The notes under the pieces are model-generated. The model saw nothing but the letters and a program-made list of their open reading frames with translations. It made no database searches and had not been told where the DNA came from. Of a stretch of 64,000 nt of DNA, positions 53,949 through 62,910 are shown piece after piece (position 1 is the stretch's first letter; each line of letters starts with the position of its first letter). This DNA is from Roseateles sp. (GTDB lineage: Bacteria; Pseudomonadota; Gammaproteobacteria; Burkholderiales; Burkholderiaceae_C). The stretch lies in assembly GCA_016790285.1 (NCBI GenBank), contig JAEUPJ010000046.1, positions 56,531 through 120,530 on the forward strand. Reading direction: 5' to 3'. The position numbers were made by a program, and so were the translations under genes.

Positions 53949-56437
53949 ACCGTCTCCTGAACGCCCTCTACCCCTTCGCCCTGGTCGCCGGCCTGGCCGG
54001 CATCGCCGGTGCCGCGCTGGCCGCGAGCCGCCACCACCCGGTGGCGCTGGCGATGACGCTGCTGATCGCGGCCTTCTACGCGCTGGGCGTGGTGGAGCTG
54101 AGCGCCTTGCGCCGCGCCAGCCGCGAGCTGGACACGGCGCTGGCCGCCGAGCCGACCGACACCTGGGTCGACACCCTGCCCGCCGCCGTGCGCGCGGCCG
54201 TGCAGCAGCGCCTGGAAGGCCTGCGCGTGGCGCTGCCGGGGCTGTCGCTGGCACCGGCGCTGGCCGGGCTGCTCGTGCTGCTGGGCATGCTGGGCACCTT
54301 CATCGGCCTGGTCATCACGCTGAGCAGCACCGCCTCGGCCCTGGGCCAGACGGCCGACCTCGCCGCGCTGCGCAACGCGCTGGGCGCCCCGGTGCAGGGC
54401 CTGGGCCTGGCCTTCAGCGCGAGCGTGGCGGGCGTGACGGGCTCGGCCATGCTCGGCCTGATGGTGGCCCTGGCGCGCCGCGAGCGCGCGGCCGTGTCGG
54501 GCCGGCTCGACGTGGCCCTGCTCACGCGCCTGCGCCCGCTCACCGCCGCGCACCGCCGCGCCGTGGCCGAGGAGGCCGCGCGCGTGGCCGCCGCCGAAGC
54601 CGCGCGCCAGCAGCAGCTCGAACTCGTCGCCCAGCTGCAGGCCTATGCCCGCGACATCGGCGACCAGCTCGCCGCGCAGAACCGCCAGTTCCACGGCGAG
54701 ACCCACCAGGCCTTCACGGCGCTGGCCACCAGCGTCGACGCCACGCTGCGCCAGAGCCTGACCGAGAGCGCCCGCCTGGCGGGTGCGGCCATCCAGCCGG
54801 CCGCCGAGGCCGTGATGGCCGGCATCGCCCGCGAAGCCTCGGCGCTGCATGAGCGCGTGGGCACGCAGGTGGCCGAGCAGCTCGGCCACGCGGCAGGCCG
54901 CTTCGAGGCCGGCGCGGCACGCATCGCCGAACAGGGCGAAGCCGCCCTCGCCGCCCAGGCCACCGCCTTCGCCCAGCAGCGCGACGCCGCCCTGGAGCAG
55001 CTCGCCGCCACCCAGGCCGCCACGCAGCAGGCCGTGGACCGCCTGGCCGAACGCAGCGCCACTGAGGCGCAGGCGCTGCTGGCCGCCCTCGCGGCCACCG
55101 CCGAGCGCCATGCCGCGCAGACCCAGGGGCTGCTCGACCGCATCGCCGACGCCCAGGCCCGCCAGCAGGCCGCGCAGGCCGAACAGGACGCCCAGCGCAC
55201 GGCCGCCCAGGCCGCGCACGAGGCCCAGCAGCGCACGGCGCTGGCCGCGGAGCGCCAGGCCCTGGCCGAGGAACGCAGCGCCAACGAACGCCTGCTCGCG
55301 GCACAGCGCGAGGCCGCCCAGCAGTTGCTGGCCGACAGCGGCGCGCGCGCCCAGAACGCACTGACCGAGCTGACCACGGGCTTTGCCACGCAGACGCAGG
55401 ACCTGCTGGACCGCATCGCCCAGACGCAGACCCGCCACGCCGCCCTGCAGGGCGAGCTCGACGCCCAGCGCCGCGCCGAGGCCCGCGCTGAAGCCCAGGC
55501 CCTGGCCGCGCAGCGCGAAGCCAACGAGCGCCTCCTGGCCGCGCAGCGCGACGCGGCGCAGCAGCTGCTGGCCACCAGCGGCGAGCGCGCCCAGGCGGCG
55601 CTGGCCGAGCTGACCGCCCGCTTCAATGACCAGACCCAGGCCGCCATCGCCGCCATCGCCCAGGCGCACGGCGAGCTGCAGACCGCCCATGCCCGCCACG
55701 ACGCCGAGCGCCTGGCCGCCTGGCGCAGCGAGCTGCAGTCGGCCGGCGCCACGCAGCTCGCCCAGCAGCAGCAGCTCGCCGACGGGCTGCTGGCGCACAC
55801 GCGCGACCTCGTCGCCCAGGCCGAGGCGCAGGCGCGCAGCACGCTGACCGAAGCGGGCGCCCTGCTCAAGGCGGCCGGCGAGGCACCGCGTGCGGCCGTC
55901 GAGGTGGTTGCCGCGCTGCGCGAGCAGCTGGCGCAAAGCCAGGCGCAGGACCGCGCGGCGCTGGCCGAACGTGCCGAGCTGATGCAGACGGTCTCGACGC
56001 TGCTGGCCTCGCTGCAGCAGGCCGCCGGCGAGCAGCGCGCGGCGCTGGATGCGCTGATCACCGGCGCCGCCTCGCAGGTGGACACGCTGGTGGGCCGCTC
56101 GGCCGAGCAGCTCCAGGCGCTGGGTGAGCGCTTCACCGAGCAGGCAGGTGCCACCGGCCAGGCCCTGGCCGAGGCTGCCACCACCATCGCCGCGAGCGCC
56201 GCCGAGATGGGCAGCCTGGGCGAAGGCTTCGGCGCCGCCGTGGCGCAGTACGAGGGTGCGAACACCCAGCTCGTGCAGCACCTGGCCGCGCTGGAAGAGC
56301 GCCTGGCCGGCGCGATGGCACGCAGCGACGAGCAGCTCGGCTACTACGTGGCGCAGGCGCGCGAGGTGATCGACCTGTGCCTGGGCTCGCAGAAGCAGGT
56401 GCTGGACGCGCTGCAAGGGGCCGCCGCCCATGGATGA
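53945..56437 (+). CDS. DUF802 protein: MotA/ExbB/ZorA-like channel with a long coiled-coil tail
   Basis: An 830-residue membrane protein. Four helices are visible at about residues 7-27, 33-50, 102-126 and 150-175; the last two (LLVLLGMLGTFIGLVITL and LGLAFSASVAGVTGSAMLGLMVAL) follow the MotA/TolQ/ExbB proton-channel pattern. Residues 180-830 are a long Ala/Gln/Glu-rich coiled coil. It contains an 80-residue internal repeat (ANERLLAAQR-[ED]-AAQQLLA, starting at DNA 55280 and 55520). A stator with an extended cytosolic tail resembles ZorA of Zorya defence. Overlaps both neighbours. Confidence 0.88.
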   Translation: MNRLLNALYPFALVAGLAGIAGAALAASRHHPVALAMTLLIAAFYALGVVELSALRRASRELDTALAAEPTDTWVDTLPAAVRAAVQQRLEGLRVALPGLSLAPALAGLLVLLGMLGTFIGLVITLSSTASALGQTADLAALRNALGAPVQGLGLAFSASVAGVTGSAMLGLMVALARRERAAVSGRLDVALLTRLRPLTAAHRRAVAEEAARVAAAEAARQQQLELVAQLQAYARDIGDQLAAQNRQFHGETHQAFTALATSVDATLRQSLTESARLAGAAIQPAAEAVMAGIAREASALHERVGTQVAEQLGHAAGRFEAGAARIAEQGEAALAAQATAFAQQRDAALEQLAATQAATQQAVDRLAERSATEAQALLAALAATAERHAAQTQGLLDRIADAQARQQAAQAEQDAQRTAAQAAHEAQQRTALAAERQALAEERSANERLLAAQREAAQQLLADSGARAQNALTELTTGFATQTQDLLDRIAQTQTRHAALQGELDAQRRAEARAEAQALAAQREANERLLAAQRDAAQQLLATSGERAQAALAELTARFNDQTQAAIAAIAQAHGELQTAHARHDAERLAAWRSELQSAGATQLAQQQQLADGLLAHTRDLVAQAEAQARSTLTEAGALLKAAGEAPRAAVEVVAALREQLAQSQAQDRAALAERAELMQTVSTLLASLQQAAGEQRAALDALITGAASQVDTLVGRSAEQLQALGERFTEQAGATGQALAEAATTIAASAAEMGSLGEGFGAAVAQYEGANTQLVQHLAALEERLAGAMARSDEQLGYYVAQAREVIDLCLGSQKQVLDALQGAAAHG

Positions 56438-57092
56438 GCCGCTGGAGATCGAGCAGGAAGGTGTCGGCACGCCCGCCTGGGCGGCCTTCGGCGACCTGAT
56501 GGCCGGCGTGCTCGGCGCCTTCGTGCTGGTGCTGGCCGCGGCGCTCGTGGGGCAGCTGGACCTCGCCAACAAGCTGGAGGCCGAGGTGGCCCAACGCCAG
56601 GCCGAACAGGCGCGGCGCGAGGCGCTGGAGCGCGCGCTGGCCGGGCCGCTGGCTGATGGCCGCATCACGCTCGTGGAAGGCCGCATCGGCATCAGCGGCG
56701 CCGTGCTGTTCGCCATCGGCTCCGACCAGCTGCATGCCGACGGCCGGGCCCTCATCAAGAGCCTGGCCACGCCGCTGCGCACCTACCTCGCGCAGCGCGA
56801 CGAGATCCTGATGGTCAGCGGCTTCACCGACGACCGCGGCCTCATCACCGGCAAGGGCGCGCCGAAGTTCGCGGACAACTGGGAGCTGTCGGCCCAGCGG
56901 GCACTCACCGTGGCCCGCGCGCTGATGGCCGAGGGCCTGCCGCCCGACGCCGTGTTTGCCGCCGCCTTCGGGCCGCAGCAGCCGGTGGCGTCCAACGACG
57001 ACGCGGCCGGCCGCGCGCTGAACCGGCGCGTGGAGATCGCGCCCACGCCGCGGCCGCGCCACGCGGCAGCCACTGCGGCATCCGCCCCGTGA
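56430..57092 (+). CDS. MotB/ZorB-like OmpA-family protein
   Basis: A 220-residue inner-membrane protein with one helix (WAAFGDLMAGVLGAFVLVLAAALVG) in which Asp22 lies in an F-x-D-L-M motif, the proton-binding position of MotB-type stators. A short coiled coil follows, then an OmpA-like peptidoglycan-binding domain (ILMVSGFTDDRGL, NWELSAQRALTVARALMAEG, NRRVEI). With the DUF802 protein it makes a complete ion-channel/anchor pair. Overlaps neighbours on both sides. Confidence 0.9.
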   Translation: MDEPLEIEQEGVGTPAWAAFGDLMAGVLGAFVLVLAAALVGQLDLANKLEAEVAQRQAEQARREALERALAGPLADGRITLVEGRIGISGAVLFAIGSDQLHADGRALIKSLATPLRTYLAQRDEILMVSGFTDDRGLITGKGAPKFADNWELSAQRALTVARALMAEGLPPDAVFAAAFGPQQPVASNDDAAGRALNRRVEIAPTPRPRHAAATAASAP

Positions 57093-57646
57093 TGCAAGAC
57101 GCCCTGCACGACCCGCTCGCCTGGGTGCAGGCCCGCTCCGAGCCTGACCCGGTGCGCCGGCGCGTGCTGGAAGGCCTTGCCCGCCGGGCGGCCGCGCAGT
57201 CGGGCGCGTTGCGCGAGCGCCTCGTGGCCCGGCTGCTCGCCCGCGCCGAAGCGCCCACGACGGCGCCGGCCGCGCCGCGCGGCTTGCCCGCACGCCGGCC
57301 GCTGGCCGAACTCGTCGCGCAACTGCAGGCCACCGGCACCGAGCTGCGCCAGGTGCACGCCCACGAGCGCACCTGGCGTGCGCTGCGGCTCACGCGCCGC
57401 ATGGCCGAGGTCAGCGCGCCCGTGCCCGAGCACCTCGGGCCCCTGAACAGCCAGGTGCTGGTGGCCCGCGCGCTGCAGGAGCTGCAGACGCTGTCGCCCG
57501 GCTACCTGCAGCGGCTGCTGACCCAGCTCGACACGCTGGCGGCCCTGGCCCCGCTGCAGGCCGCCGAGGGCGGCACCGACAAGCCGGCACGCAGGCCGGG
57601 CGCCAAGTCCGCCGCCAGCAAGACACCCGGCCCCCGGCGCCGCTGA
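57089..57646 (+). CDS. DUF2894 protein, last gene of the stator-like operon
   Basis: A 185-residue DUF2894 protein, mostly helical and basic (RRRVLEGLARRAAAQSG, RPLAELVAQLQATGTELRQVHAHERTWRALRLTRRMAEVSA, LGPLNSQVLVARALQELQTLSPGYLQRLLTQLDTL). The C-terminus is Lys/Arg-rich. Function unknown; it overlaps the OmpA-like gene by 4 bases. No helicase or nuclease effector gene of the Zorya kind follows. Confidence 0.85.
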   Translation: MMQDALHDPLAWVQARSEPDPVRRRVLEGLARRAAAQSGALRERLVARLLARAEAPTTAPAAPRGLPARRPLAELVAQLQATGTELRQVHAHERTWRALRLTRRMAEVSAPVPEHLGPLNSQVLVARALQELQTLSPGYLQRLLTQLDTLAALAPLQAAEGGTDKPARRPGAKSAASKTPGPRRR

Positions 57647-57724
57647 GCAGACCCGGGCGTTGCTGCAATGCAGCACGCCGCCATGCCACCTGAAAACGGG
57701 TCAGGCGACTCCTTATTGGAATGG

Positions 57725-57734
57725 TGTTTCAAAA
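57725..57734 (+). promoter_or_regulatory. KdgR-like half-site before PL3 pectate lyase
   Basis: TGTTTCAAAA preceded by GGAATGG gives an imperfect GGAA-N5-TTTC dyad like the element in front of the PL1 lyase. It is about 190 bases before the lyase start. The gap 57647-57925 contains no gene. Confidence 0.4.
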
Positions 57735-57925
57735 AAATGAACATGCGTTTCGTTTAGCGCATCCGCCTCGTCTGGAGGCCTCGACCGTCCCTGCCGACGG
57801 TGCGGTGCAGCCCTGGTGCTGCCCCGCTGATTCCTGTTGAAGCCCTGCCGGCCTCGACCCGCGCTGACGCCGAGCCGCCCCACGACGAGGCGGCCCCATC
57901 CAAGAGCATCAACAGGAGACAAACC

Positions 57926-58771
57926 ATGAACCCGACCCTGAAGAACCGCCCCCTGCACCGCCTCTGGCAGGGTGTCCTCGGCCTGGCCCTCGTGGCCGTG
58001 GCCGGCAGCGCCGCCGCCGCCCCGGGCGTGCGCACGGTGCCGGCCTGCACCAAGGTCAACGTCAGCACCACCATCGACGTGCCCGCCGGCACGACCTGGG
58101 ACGGCCTCGCCAAGTACGGCAAATGGGTCTGCCTCGTCGGCACGGCGTCCAACATGAAGGGCACGCAGAGCGAGAGCCAGATCCCGATGTTCAAGCTGAA
58201 CAACGGCTCCACGGTGAAGAACGTCGTCATCGGCGACGGCTCGCTGGGCAGCGGCACCAACCTGGCTGCCGGCGGCGCCGACGGCGTGCACTGCTACGGC
58301 CAGTGCAACGTCACCAACGTCTACTGGGCGGACGTGGGCGAGGACGGCGCCACCGTCAAGAAGCTCAGCGGCGTGACCAGCAAGCTGACCATCAGCGGCG
58401 GCGCAGCCTTCAAGGCGGCTGACAAGCTCTTCCAGCACAACGGCGACGGCACCCTGGTGATCCAGGACTTCTACGCCGACAACATCGGCAAGCTCTACCG
58501 CTCCTGCGGCAACTGCTCCACGCAGTACGCGCGCAAGGTGACGGTGTCGGGCGTGCGCCTGGGGCAGGTCAACTCCGCTGGCCTGGGCGTGAACAGCAGC
58601 TACGACACCAAGTCCGGCATCGCCGGCAAGTACGACGTGGCCACCATCACCGACCTCGTCTACGGCGGCTCCAAGCCCAAGTGCGAAGGCTTTGTCGGCA
58701 CGGGCTCGGGCAACGAGCCGGTGAAGGACACCAACAGCAGCAACGTGGCACGCGCCTGCGTGTTCAAGTGA
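57926..58771 (+). CDS. Pectate lyase, polysaccharide lyase family 3-like
   Basis: A 281-residue secreted lyase. Signal peptide to about residue 32 (AAA-P), then a Cys-rich parallel beta-helix with ESQIPMFKLNNGSTVKNVVIGD, DGVHCYGQCNVTNVYWADVGEDGATV (Asp cluster for Ca2+), GGAAFKAADKLFQHNGDGTLVIQDF and GKLYRSCGNC, all PL3 features. CAGGAGA precedes the ATG. The TGA overlaps the ATG of the next gene. Confidence 0.92.
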   Translation: MNPTLKNRPLHRLWQGVLGLALVAVAGSAAAAPGVRTVPACTKVNVSTTIDVPAGTTWDGLAKYGKWVCLVGTASNMKGTQSESQIPMFKLNNGSTVKNVVIGDGSLGSGTNLAAGGADGVHCYGQCNVTNVYWADVGEDGATVKKLSGVTSKLTISGGAAFKAADKLFQHNGDGTLVIQDFYADNIGKLYRSCGNCSTQYARKVTVSGVRLGQVNSAGLGVNSSYDTKSGIAGKYDVATITDLVYGGSKPKCEGFVGTGSGNEPVKDTNSSNVARACVFK

Positions 58772-59700
58772 TGGCCTTGCGTCCGCTGGCCTGGTTGCTG
58801 GCGGCGGGTGCGGCCGGGTGGGCGGCGCTCGCCCTCACCGAGCCGCCCCCGCCGGCGGCGGTCGTGCCGGCGGACGCACCCACACCTGCTCCCACGCCCA
58901 GCCCCGTGCTGCAGATGATGGGGCTGGCGGCACCCACCACGACCACCGGCACGACCACCACCACGGCAACGTCCGCGCCCGGCGCCGACGCGGGCGCGGA
59001 GGCCCGGCTGCTGGACGACCTGGTGCGCCACCGCGAGGCGGCGTTGCCGGCGCTGGAAGCCTTCGCCCGCACCTGGCCGGCGCGGGCGCTCGCGCTCTAC
59101 GACGGCCTGCTCACACGCTGGGCCGCGCTGCGCCTGCACGCCCAGGCCATGCAGGCGCTGGACCGGGCGCCGCTTGCCGAGGACCTGCGCGAACGCCTGC
59201 GCCAGCAGCTGCTGGAGCGCTGGGCCGAGACCGCCCCCGACCAGGCCGCCCGCTGGGCCCTTAGCACCACCGGCCAGGCCGCGCGCCTGGCGCCCTTGCA
59301 GGACCGCTGGCTGCAGCAGGACGCCCGCTCGGCCACCGTCTTCGCCACACAGCTGCCCCCCGGCCCGCTGCGCCAGGCGCTGCTGGACGAGGGCCTGTCG
59401 CGCTGGACGGCCCAGGACGGCGCCAGCGCCCGCGACTGGCTGCGCTCCATGGCCCCGCTGCCCGAGCTGGACGCGGCCATCGCCCAGCATGCCGCCAGCG
59501 ACGAGCTGGCCCGCGAGGCGCCGGCCGAGGCGATGGACCTGGTGGCGCGAATCGCCTCGCCCGACAAGCGCTGGCAGGCTTGGCAGACGCTGGCGGGCCA
59601 TCTGCATGACATCGACCCGGCACTGACCGCGCACTGGCTCGCGCGGGCGCCCGGGCTGACGGTGCCGGAGCAACAGCGCCTGCTCGACGGGCTGCGCTGA
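58771..59700 (+). CDS. Unknown helical anchored protein following PL3 lyase
   Basis: A 309-residue protein, not recognised. An N-terminal hydrophobic helix (LAWLLAAGAAGWAALAL) is followed by a Pro/Thr-rich linker to about residue 70 (PTPAPTPSPV, TTTTGTTTTTATS). The remainder is helical repeats (ALEAFARTWPARALALYDGLL, ERWAETAPDQAARWAL, DEGLSRWTAQDGASARDWL) like the repeated W-A-x-x-D-P motif of exported TPR-like proteins. Same architecture as the protein at 25227 next to the PL1 lyase. Confidence 0.7.
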   Translation: MALRPLAWLLAAGAAGWAALALTEPPPPAAVVPADAPTPAPTPSPVLQMMGLAAPTTTTGTTTTTATSAPGADAGAEARLLDDLVRHREAALPALEAFARTWPARALALYDGLLTRWAALRLHAQAMQALDRAPLAEDLRERLRQQLLERWAETAPDQAARWALSTTGQAARLAPLQDRWLQQDARSATVFATQLPPGPLRQALLDEGLSRWTAQDGASARDWLRSMAPLPELDAAIAQHAASDELAREAPAEAMDLVARIASPDKRWQAWQTLAGHLHDIDPALTAHWLARAPGLTVPEQQRLLDGLR

Positions 59701-59723
59701 GGCGGGATGAGGCCGGGCAGCGC

Positions 59724-60425
59724 TCAGGCCCAGGGGCCGTCGATCAGCGCGCGCGTTTCCTCGACGGCAATGCGCCACATGGCCAGCACGTCAGCGTCCG
59801 GCCGCTCGTAGGCCCCGCCGAAGTTGCCGTCGCCGGCCATCTCGCGCGCGGCCTCGGGCGGCAGCACGGCGTAGCGCTGGTAGTCCACCGGCGCCTTGCG
59901 GCCAGCGGGTTGCGAGACGCCAGCCAGGCGCGTCCAGGGCAGGTTCTCCATCCAGGAGGCGTGGGAGGACTGGGGGTCGATGCTCTTCACATGGCCCATC
60001 GTCTTCGGCGCGCTCCACCAGTTGTGCATGCGCACGCGGGTGCGCGGGTGGGCAGCCATCCATTCGCCGAGGAGCGCCGCCACGGGCTGGTTGCCGCCGT
60101 GGCCGTTGACGATGAGGATGCGGCGAAAGCCCTGGTGGTCGAGGCTGTCGAGCAGGTCCTGCACCACGCGCAGCATCGTGTCGACCTTGAGCGTGACGGT
60201 GCCGGGGTAGGCCATGAAGCCCGGCGTGATGCCGAAGGGCAGCACCGGGAACACCGGCACGCCCAGCGGCTCGGCCGCCTCCACCGCCACGCGCTCGGCC
60301 AGGATGGCATCCACGGCAAGGCTGAGGTAGGCATGCTGCTCGGTGCAGCCGATGGGCAGCAGGCAGCGGTCGTCGCGTTGCAGGTAGGCCTCGACCTGCA
60401 TCCAGTTCATGTCGGCGATCTTCAT
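59724..60425 (-). CDS. Creatininase family amidohydrolase
   Basis: A 233-residue enzyme. Metal-binding motifs: PIGCTEQHAYLSLAVDAI (Glu, His, Asp), VNGHGGNQ (His), and a Glu in the C-terminal ADVLAMWRIAVEETRALI region. The family includes creatininase, mycofactocin and riboflavin-pathway amidohydrolases and acts on cyclic or linear amides with Zn/Mn. Substrate not predictable. Start ATG at 60425 lies one base after the GNAT stop. Confidence 0.88.
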   Translation of the reverse strand: MKIADMNWMQVEAYLQRDDRCLLPIGCTEQHAYLSLAVDAILAERVAVEAAEPLGVPVFPVLPFGITPGFMAYPGTVTLKVDTMLRVVQDLLDSLDHQGFRRILIVNGHGGNQPVAALLGEWMAAHPRTRVRMHNWWSAPKTMGHVKSIDPQSSHASWMENLPWTRLAGVSQPAGRKAPVDYQRYAVLPPEAAREMAGDGNFGGAYERPDADVLAMWRIAVEETRALIDGPWA

Positions 60426-60426
60426 G

Positions 60427-60831
60427 TCAACGCTTCCAGGCCATGCCGAGGGTGCGCGGCGCGGTGTGCACGAAGCCGAACTGCGCATACAGCGCGTCCG
60501 CCGGCACATCGGCCAGCAGGCTCACATAGCCCGTCTCGGGCACGTTCGCGCGCAGCCAGGCCGCGATCTCGCCCATGATGCGCTTGCCCAGCCCCTGGCC
60601 CTGGTGGGCGGGCAGCACGGCGATGTCCACCACCTGGAAGGCCGTGCCGCCGTCGCCGATGACGCGGCCCATGCCGATGGGCTCGCCGCCATGCAGGATC
60701 TGCACGGCGAACAAGGTGTTGGGCAGGCCGCGGGCAGCAGCTTCGGCCGACTTGGCGCTCAACCCCGCGCCGACGCGCAGGGCGGCGTAGACCTCGGGGG
60801 TGGGCGTGGCGTGCAGGGTCTCGTAGGGCAT
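60427..60831 (-). CDS. GNAT-family N-acetyltransferase
   Basis: A 134-residue acetyltransferase beginning MPYETLHATPTPEVYAALR. The acetyl-CoA loop is VLPAHQGQGLGKRIMGEIAAWL, followed by ALYAQFGFVHTAPRTLGM. Typical of small GNATs acting on amines. It forms a two-gene operon with the creatininase-like enzyme. A Met four residues upstream is an alternative start. Confidence 0.88.
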   Translation of the reverse strand: MPYETLHATPTPEVYAALRVGAGLSAKSAEAAARGLPNTLFAVQILHGGEPIGMGRVIGDGGTAFQVVDIAVLPAHQGQGLGKRIMGEIAAWLRANVPETGYVSLLADVPADALYAQFGFVHTAPRTLGMAWKR

Positions 60832-60959
60832 GGCGCCATTCAACCATCACCTGCACTCATACCCGCATGGCCGTCCGACATGGCCCCTGCGGGCTGGCCC
60901 GGGGCCGCGGGGCGCGGTGCACTGCAACAATCCGGCCTTCGGCCACGCCTGCCCCTCGC

Positions 60960-61886
60960 ATGAAGTCCACCTCTTTCGTTGCCGCCGCCCTGGCCCTGCT
61001 GCTGAGCGCCTGCGCCAGCGTGGCGCCCCCGGCGGTGCCACCGTCCACCGCCACCCCTCCGGCTGCCAGCACCTCGCCGGGCCGGCCCGGCGCGGCCGTG
61101 CGCGCCCCCAACATCGACCGCAGCTACACCTCACAGAACCAGGACAGCCGCGCGCTCTACATCGTGCTGCACTACACCGTGCTCGACTGGGAGAAGTCGC
61201 TCAAGGTGCTGACGACGGGCGGCCAGGTCTCGGCCCACTACCTGGTGCGCGACAACCCCGTGGCGAGCTATGCCCTCGTCGACGAGAACCGCCGCTCCTG
61301 GCATGCGGGTGCCAGCTTCTGGGCCGGCAACACCAACCTGAACTCGGCCTCGATCGGCATCGAGATCGTCAACGCCGGCTATGTGGACGGCCCGGGCGGG
61401 CGCGTGTATGCGCCCTTCCCGCAGGCGCAGGTGGACGAGGTCATTGCGCTGGTGCGCGACATCCAGAAGCGGCATAACGTGCGCCCCGAGCGCATCATCG
61501 GCCACGCCGACATCGCCCCCGGCCGCAAGCAGGACCCGGGCCCCAACTTCCCGTGGAAGCAGCTCGCCGACGCCGGCCTCATCCCGTGGCCGGACGGGCC
61601 GTCGGTCATCGTCAAGACGCTGGAGCACGAGGTCGCCCCGCGCGACGTGGCCTGGCTGCAGGAGCGGCTGGCGCGCATCGGCTACAACGTGTCGCGCTCG
61701 GGCCAGATGGACGTGCTCACGAAGGAAGTGGTCAGCACCTTCCAGATGAAGTACCGCCCGCGCGACATCTCCGGCACGGTGGACGCCGAGACGGCGGCCC
61801 TCATCGAGGTGGCCTCCACGCCCGCGACCATGCGCGTGGCCGGCGCGGTCGAGGGCGAAACGCGCCCCTACACCTCGCGCTGGTAG
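60960..61886 (+). CDS. Lipoprotein N-acetylmuramoyl-L-alanine amidase (AmiD-like)
   Basis: A 308-residue outer-membrane lipoprotein. The lipobox is LLLSACA at the end of the signal peptide, then a Pro/Ala linker. The amidase_2 domain (about 60-215) has zinc ligands in IVLHYTVLDW and IGHADIAPGRKQDPG, with NSASIGIEIVN. A peptidoglycan-binding domain follows (VAWLQERLARIGYNVSRSGQMD, TFQMKYRP). Cleaves the lactyl-L-Ala bond of muropeptides. Directly upstream of dipeptide-type permeases, which could import the released peptides. Confidence 0.93.
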   Translation: MKSTSFVAAALALLLSACASVAPPAVPPSTATPPAASTSPGRPGAAVRAPNIDRSYTSQNQDSRALYIVLHYTVLDWEKSLKVLTTGGQVSAHYLVRDNPVASYALVDENRRSWHAGASFWAGNTNLNSASIGIEIVNAGYVDGPGGRVYAPFPQAQVDEVIALVRDIQKRHNVRPERIIGHADIAPGRKQDPGPNFPWKQLADAGLIPWPDGPSVIVKTLEHEVAPRDVAWLQERLARIGYNVSRSGQMDVLTKEVVSTFQMKYRPRDISGTVDAETAALIEVASTPATMRVAGAVEGETRPYTSRW

Positions 61887-61896
61887 GCCGACCGGC

Positions 61897-62910
61897 ATGC
61901 TCGCCTTCCTGCTCAAGCGCCTGGCCACGCTGGTGCCGACATTGATCGGCATCACCATCGTCGCTTTCGGCCTCATCCGCCTGGTGCCCGGCGACCCCAT
62001 CGAGGTGATGATGGGCGAGCGCCGGCTGGACCCTGAAACCCACGCCGCCCTCGTCAAGCGCATGGGGCTGGACCAGCCCCTGCCCGTGCAATACCTGGAC
62101 TACGTCACCAAGCTGCTGCACGGCGACCTGGGCCAGAGCCTCGTGAGCCGCGAGCCGGTGAGCAAGGAGTTCGCCGCCCTCTTCCCGGCGACGGTGGAGC
62201 TGGCCACGGCCGCGCTGATCTTTGCCGTGGGCCTCGGGCTGCTGCTGGGCGTGAGCGCAGGCCTGAAGCGCGGCTCGCTGCTCGACCAGGGCGTCATGGG
62301 CATGGCTACCGTGGGCTACTCCATGCCGGTGTTCTGGTGGGGGCTCATCCTCATCATGTTCTTCTCGGTGCAGCTGGGCTGGACGCCCGTGAGCGGGCGC
62401 ATCGGCATCGAGTTCGACCCTGAGCGGGTGACCGGCTTCATGCTCATCGACGCGTGGCTCTCGGGCGAGGAAGGCGCGTTCAAGTCGGCGCTGATGCACC
62501 TGCTGCTGCCGGCGCTGGTGCTGGGCACGAGCACGCTGGCGGTGGTGGCGCGCATGACGCGCTCGTCCATGCTCGAGGTGCTGCGCGAGGACTACGTGCG
62601 CACGGCGCGCGCCAAGGGCCTGTCGCCCACGCGCGTGGTGGTGGTGCATGCGCTGCGCAATGCGCTGATCCCGGTGCTGACGGTCGTGGGCTTGCAGACC
62701 GGCAGCCTGCTGGCCGGCGCGGTGCTGACCGAGACCATCTTCAGCTGGCCGGGCATCGGCAAATGGCTGATCGACTCGATCGGCCGGCGCGACTACCCGG
62801 TCGTGCAGGCCGGCATCCTGATCTCGGCGCTGACCTTCATCGGGGTGAACCTGATCGTGGACGTGCTGTACGGCGTGGTGAACCCGCGCATCCGCGGAGG
62901 CGGGCACTGA
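61897..62910 (+). CDS. Oligopeptide/dipeptide ABC permease DppB/OppB-like
   Basis: A 337-residue inner-membrane permease with six helices. The N-terminus LLKRLATLVPTLIGITIVAFGLIRLVPGDP and the coupling loop YVRTARAKGLSPTRVVVVHALRNALIPVL are diagnostic of the DppB family. The ATG lies 10 bases after the amidase stop. Its TGA overlaps the ATG of the DppC-like gene. Confidence 0.93.
   Translation: MLAFLLKRLATLVPTLIGITIVAFGLIRLVPGDPIEVMMGERRLDPETHAALVKRMGLDQPLPVQYLDYVTKLLHGDLGQSLVSREPVSKEFAALFPATVELATAALIFAVGLGLLLGVSAGLKRGSLLDQGVMGMATVGYSMPVFWWGLILIMFFSVQLGWTPVSGRIGIEFDPERVTGFMLIDAWLSGEEGAFKSALMHLLLPALVLGTSTLAVVARMTRSSMLEVLREDYVRTARAKGLSPTRVVVVHALRNALIPVLTVVGLQTGSLLAGAVLTETIFSWPGIGKWLIDSIGRRDYPVVQAGILISALTFIGVNLIVDVLYGVVNPRIRGGGH

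Noticed and set aside
53897-56782. Long minus-strand frame opposite the DUF802 gene
   Set aside because: Antisense shadow with Gly/Gln/Arg-rich sequence; the plus-strand frame has clear membrane helices and coupled neighbours.
53271-57646. Calling the stator-like operon a Zorya system
   Set aside because: Only ZorA/ZorB-like architecture is present; characteristic ZorC, ZorD or ZorE effectors are absent and the flanking DUF families differ.
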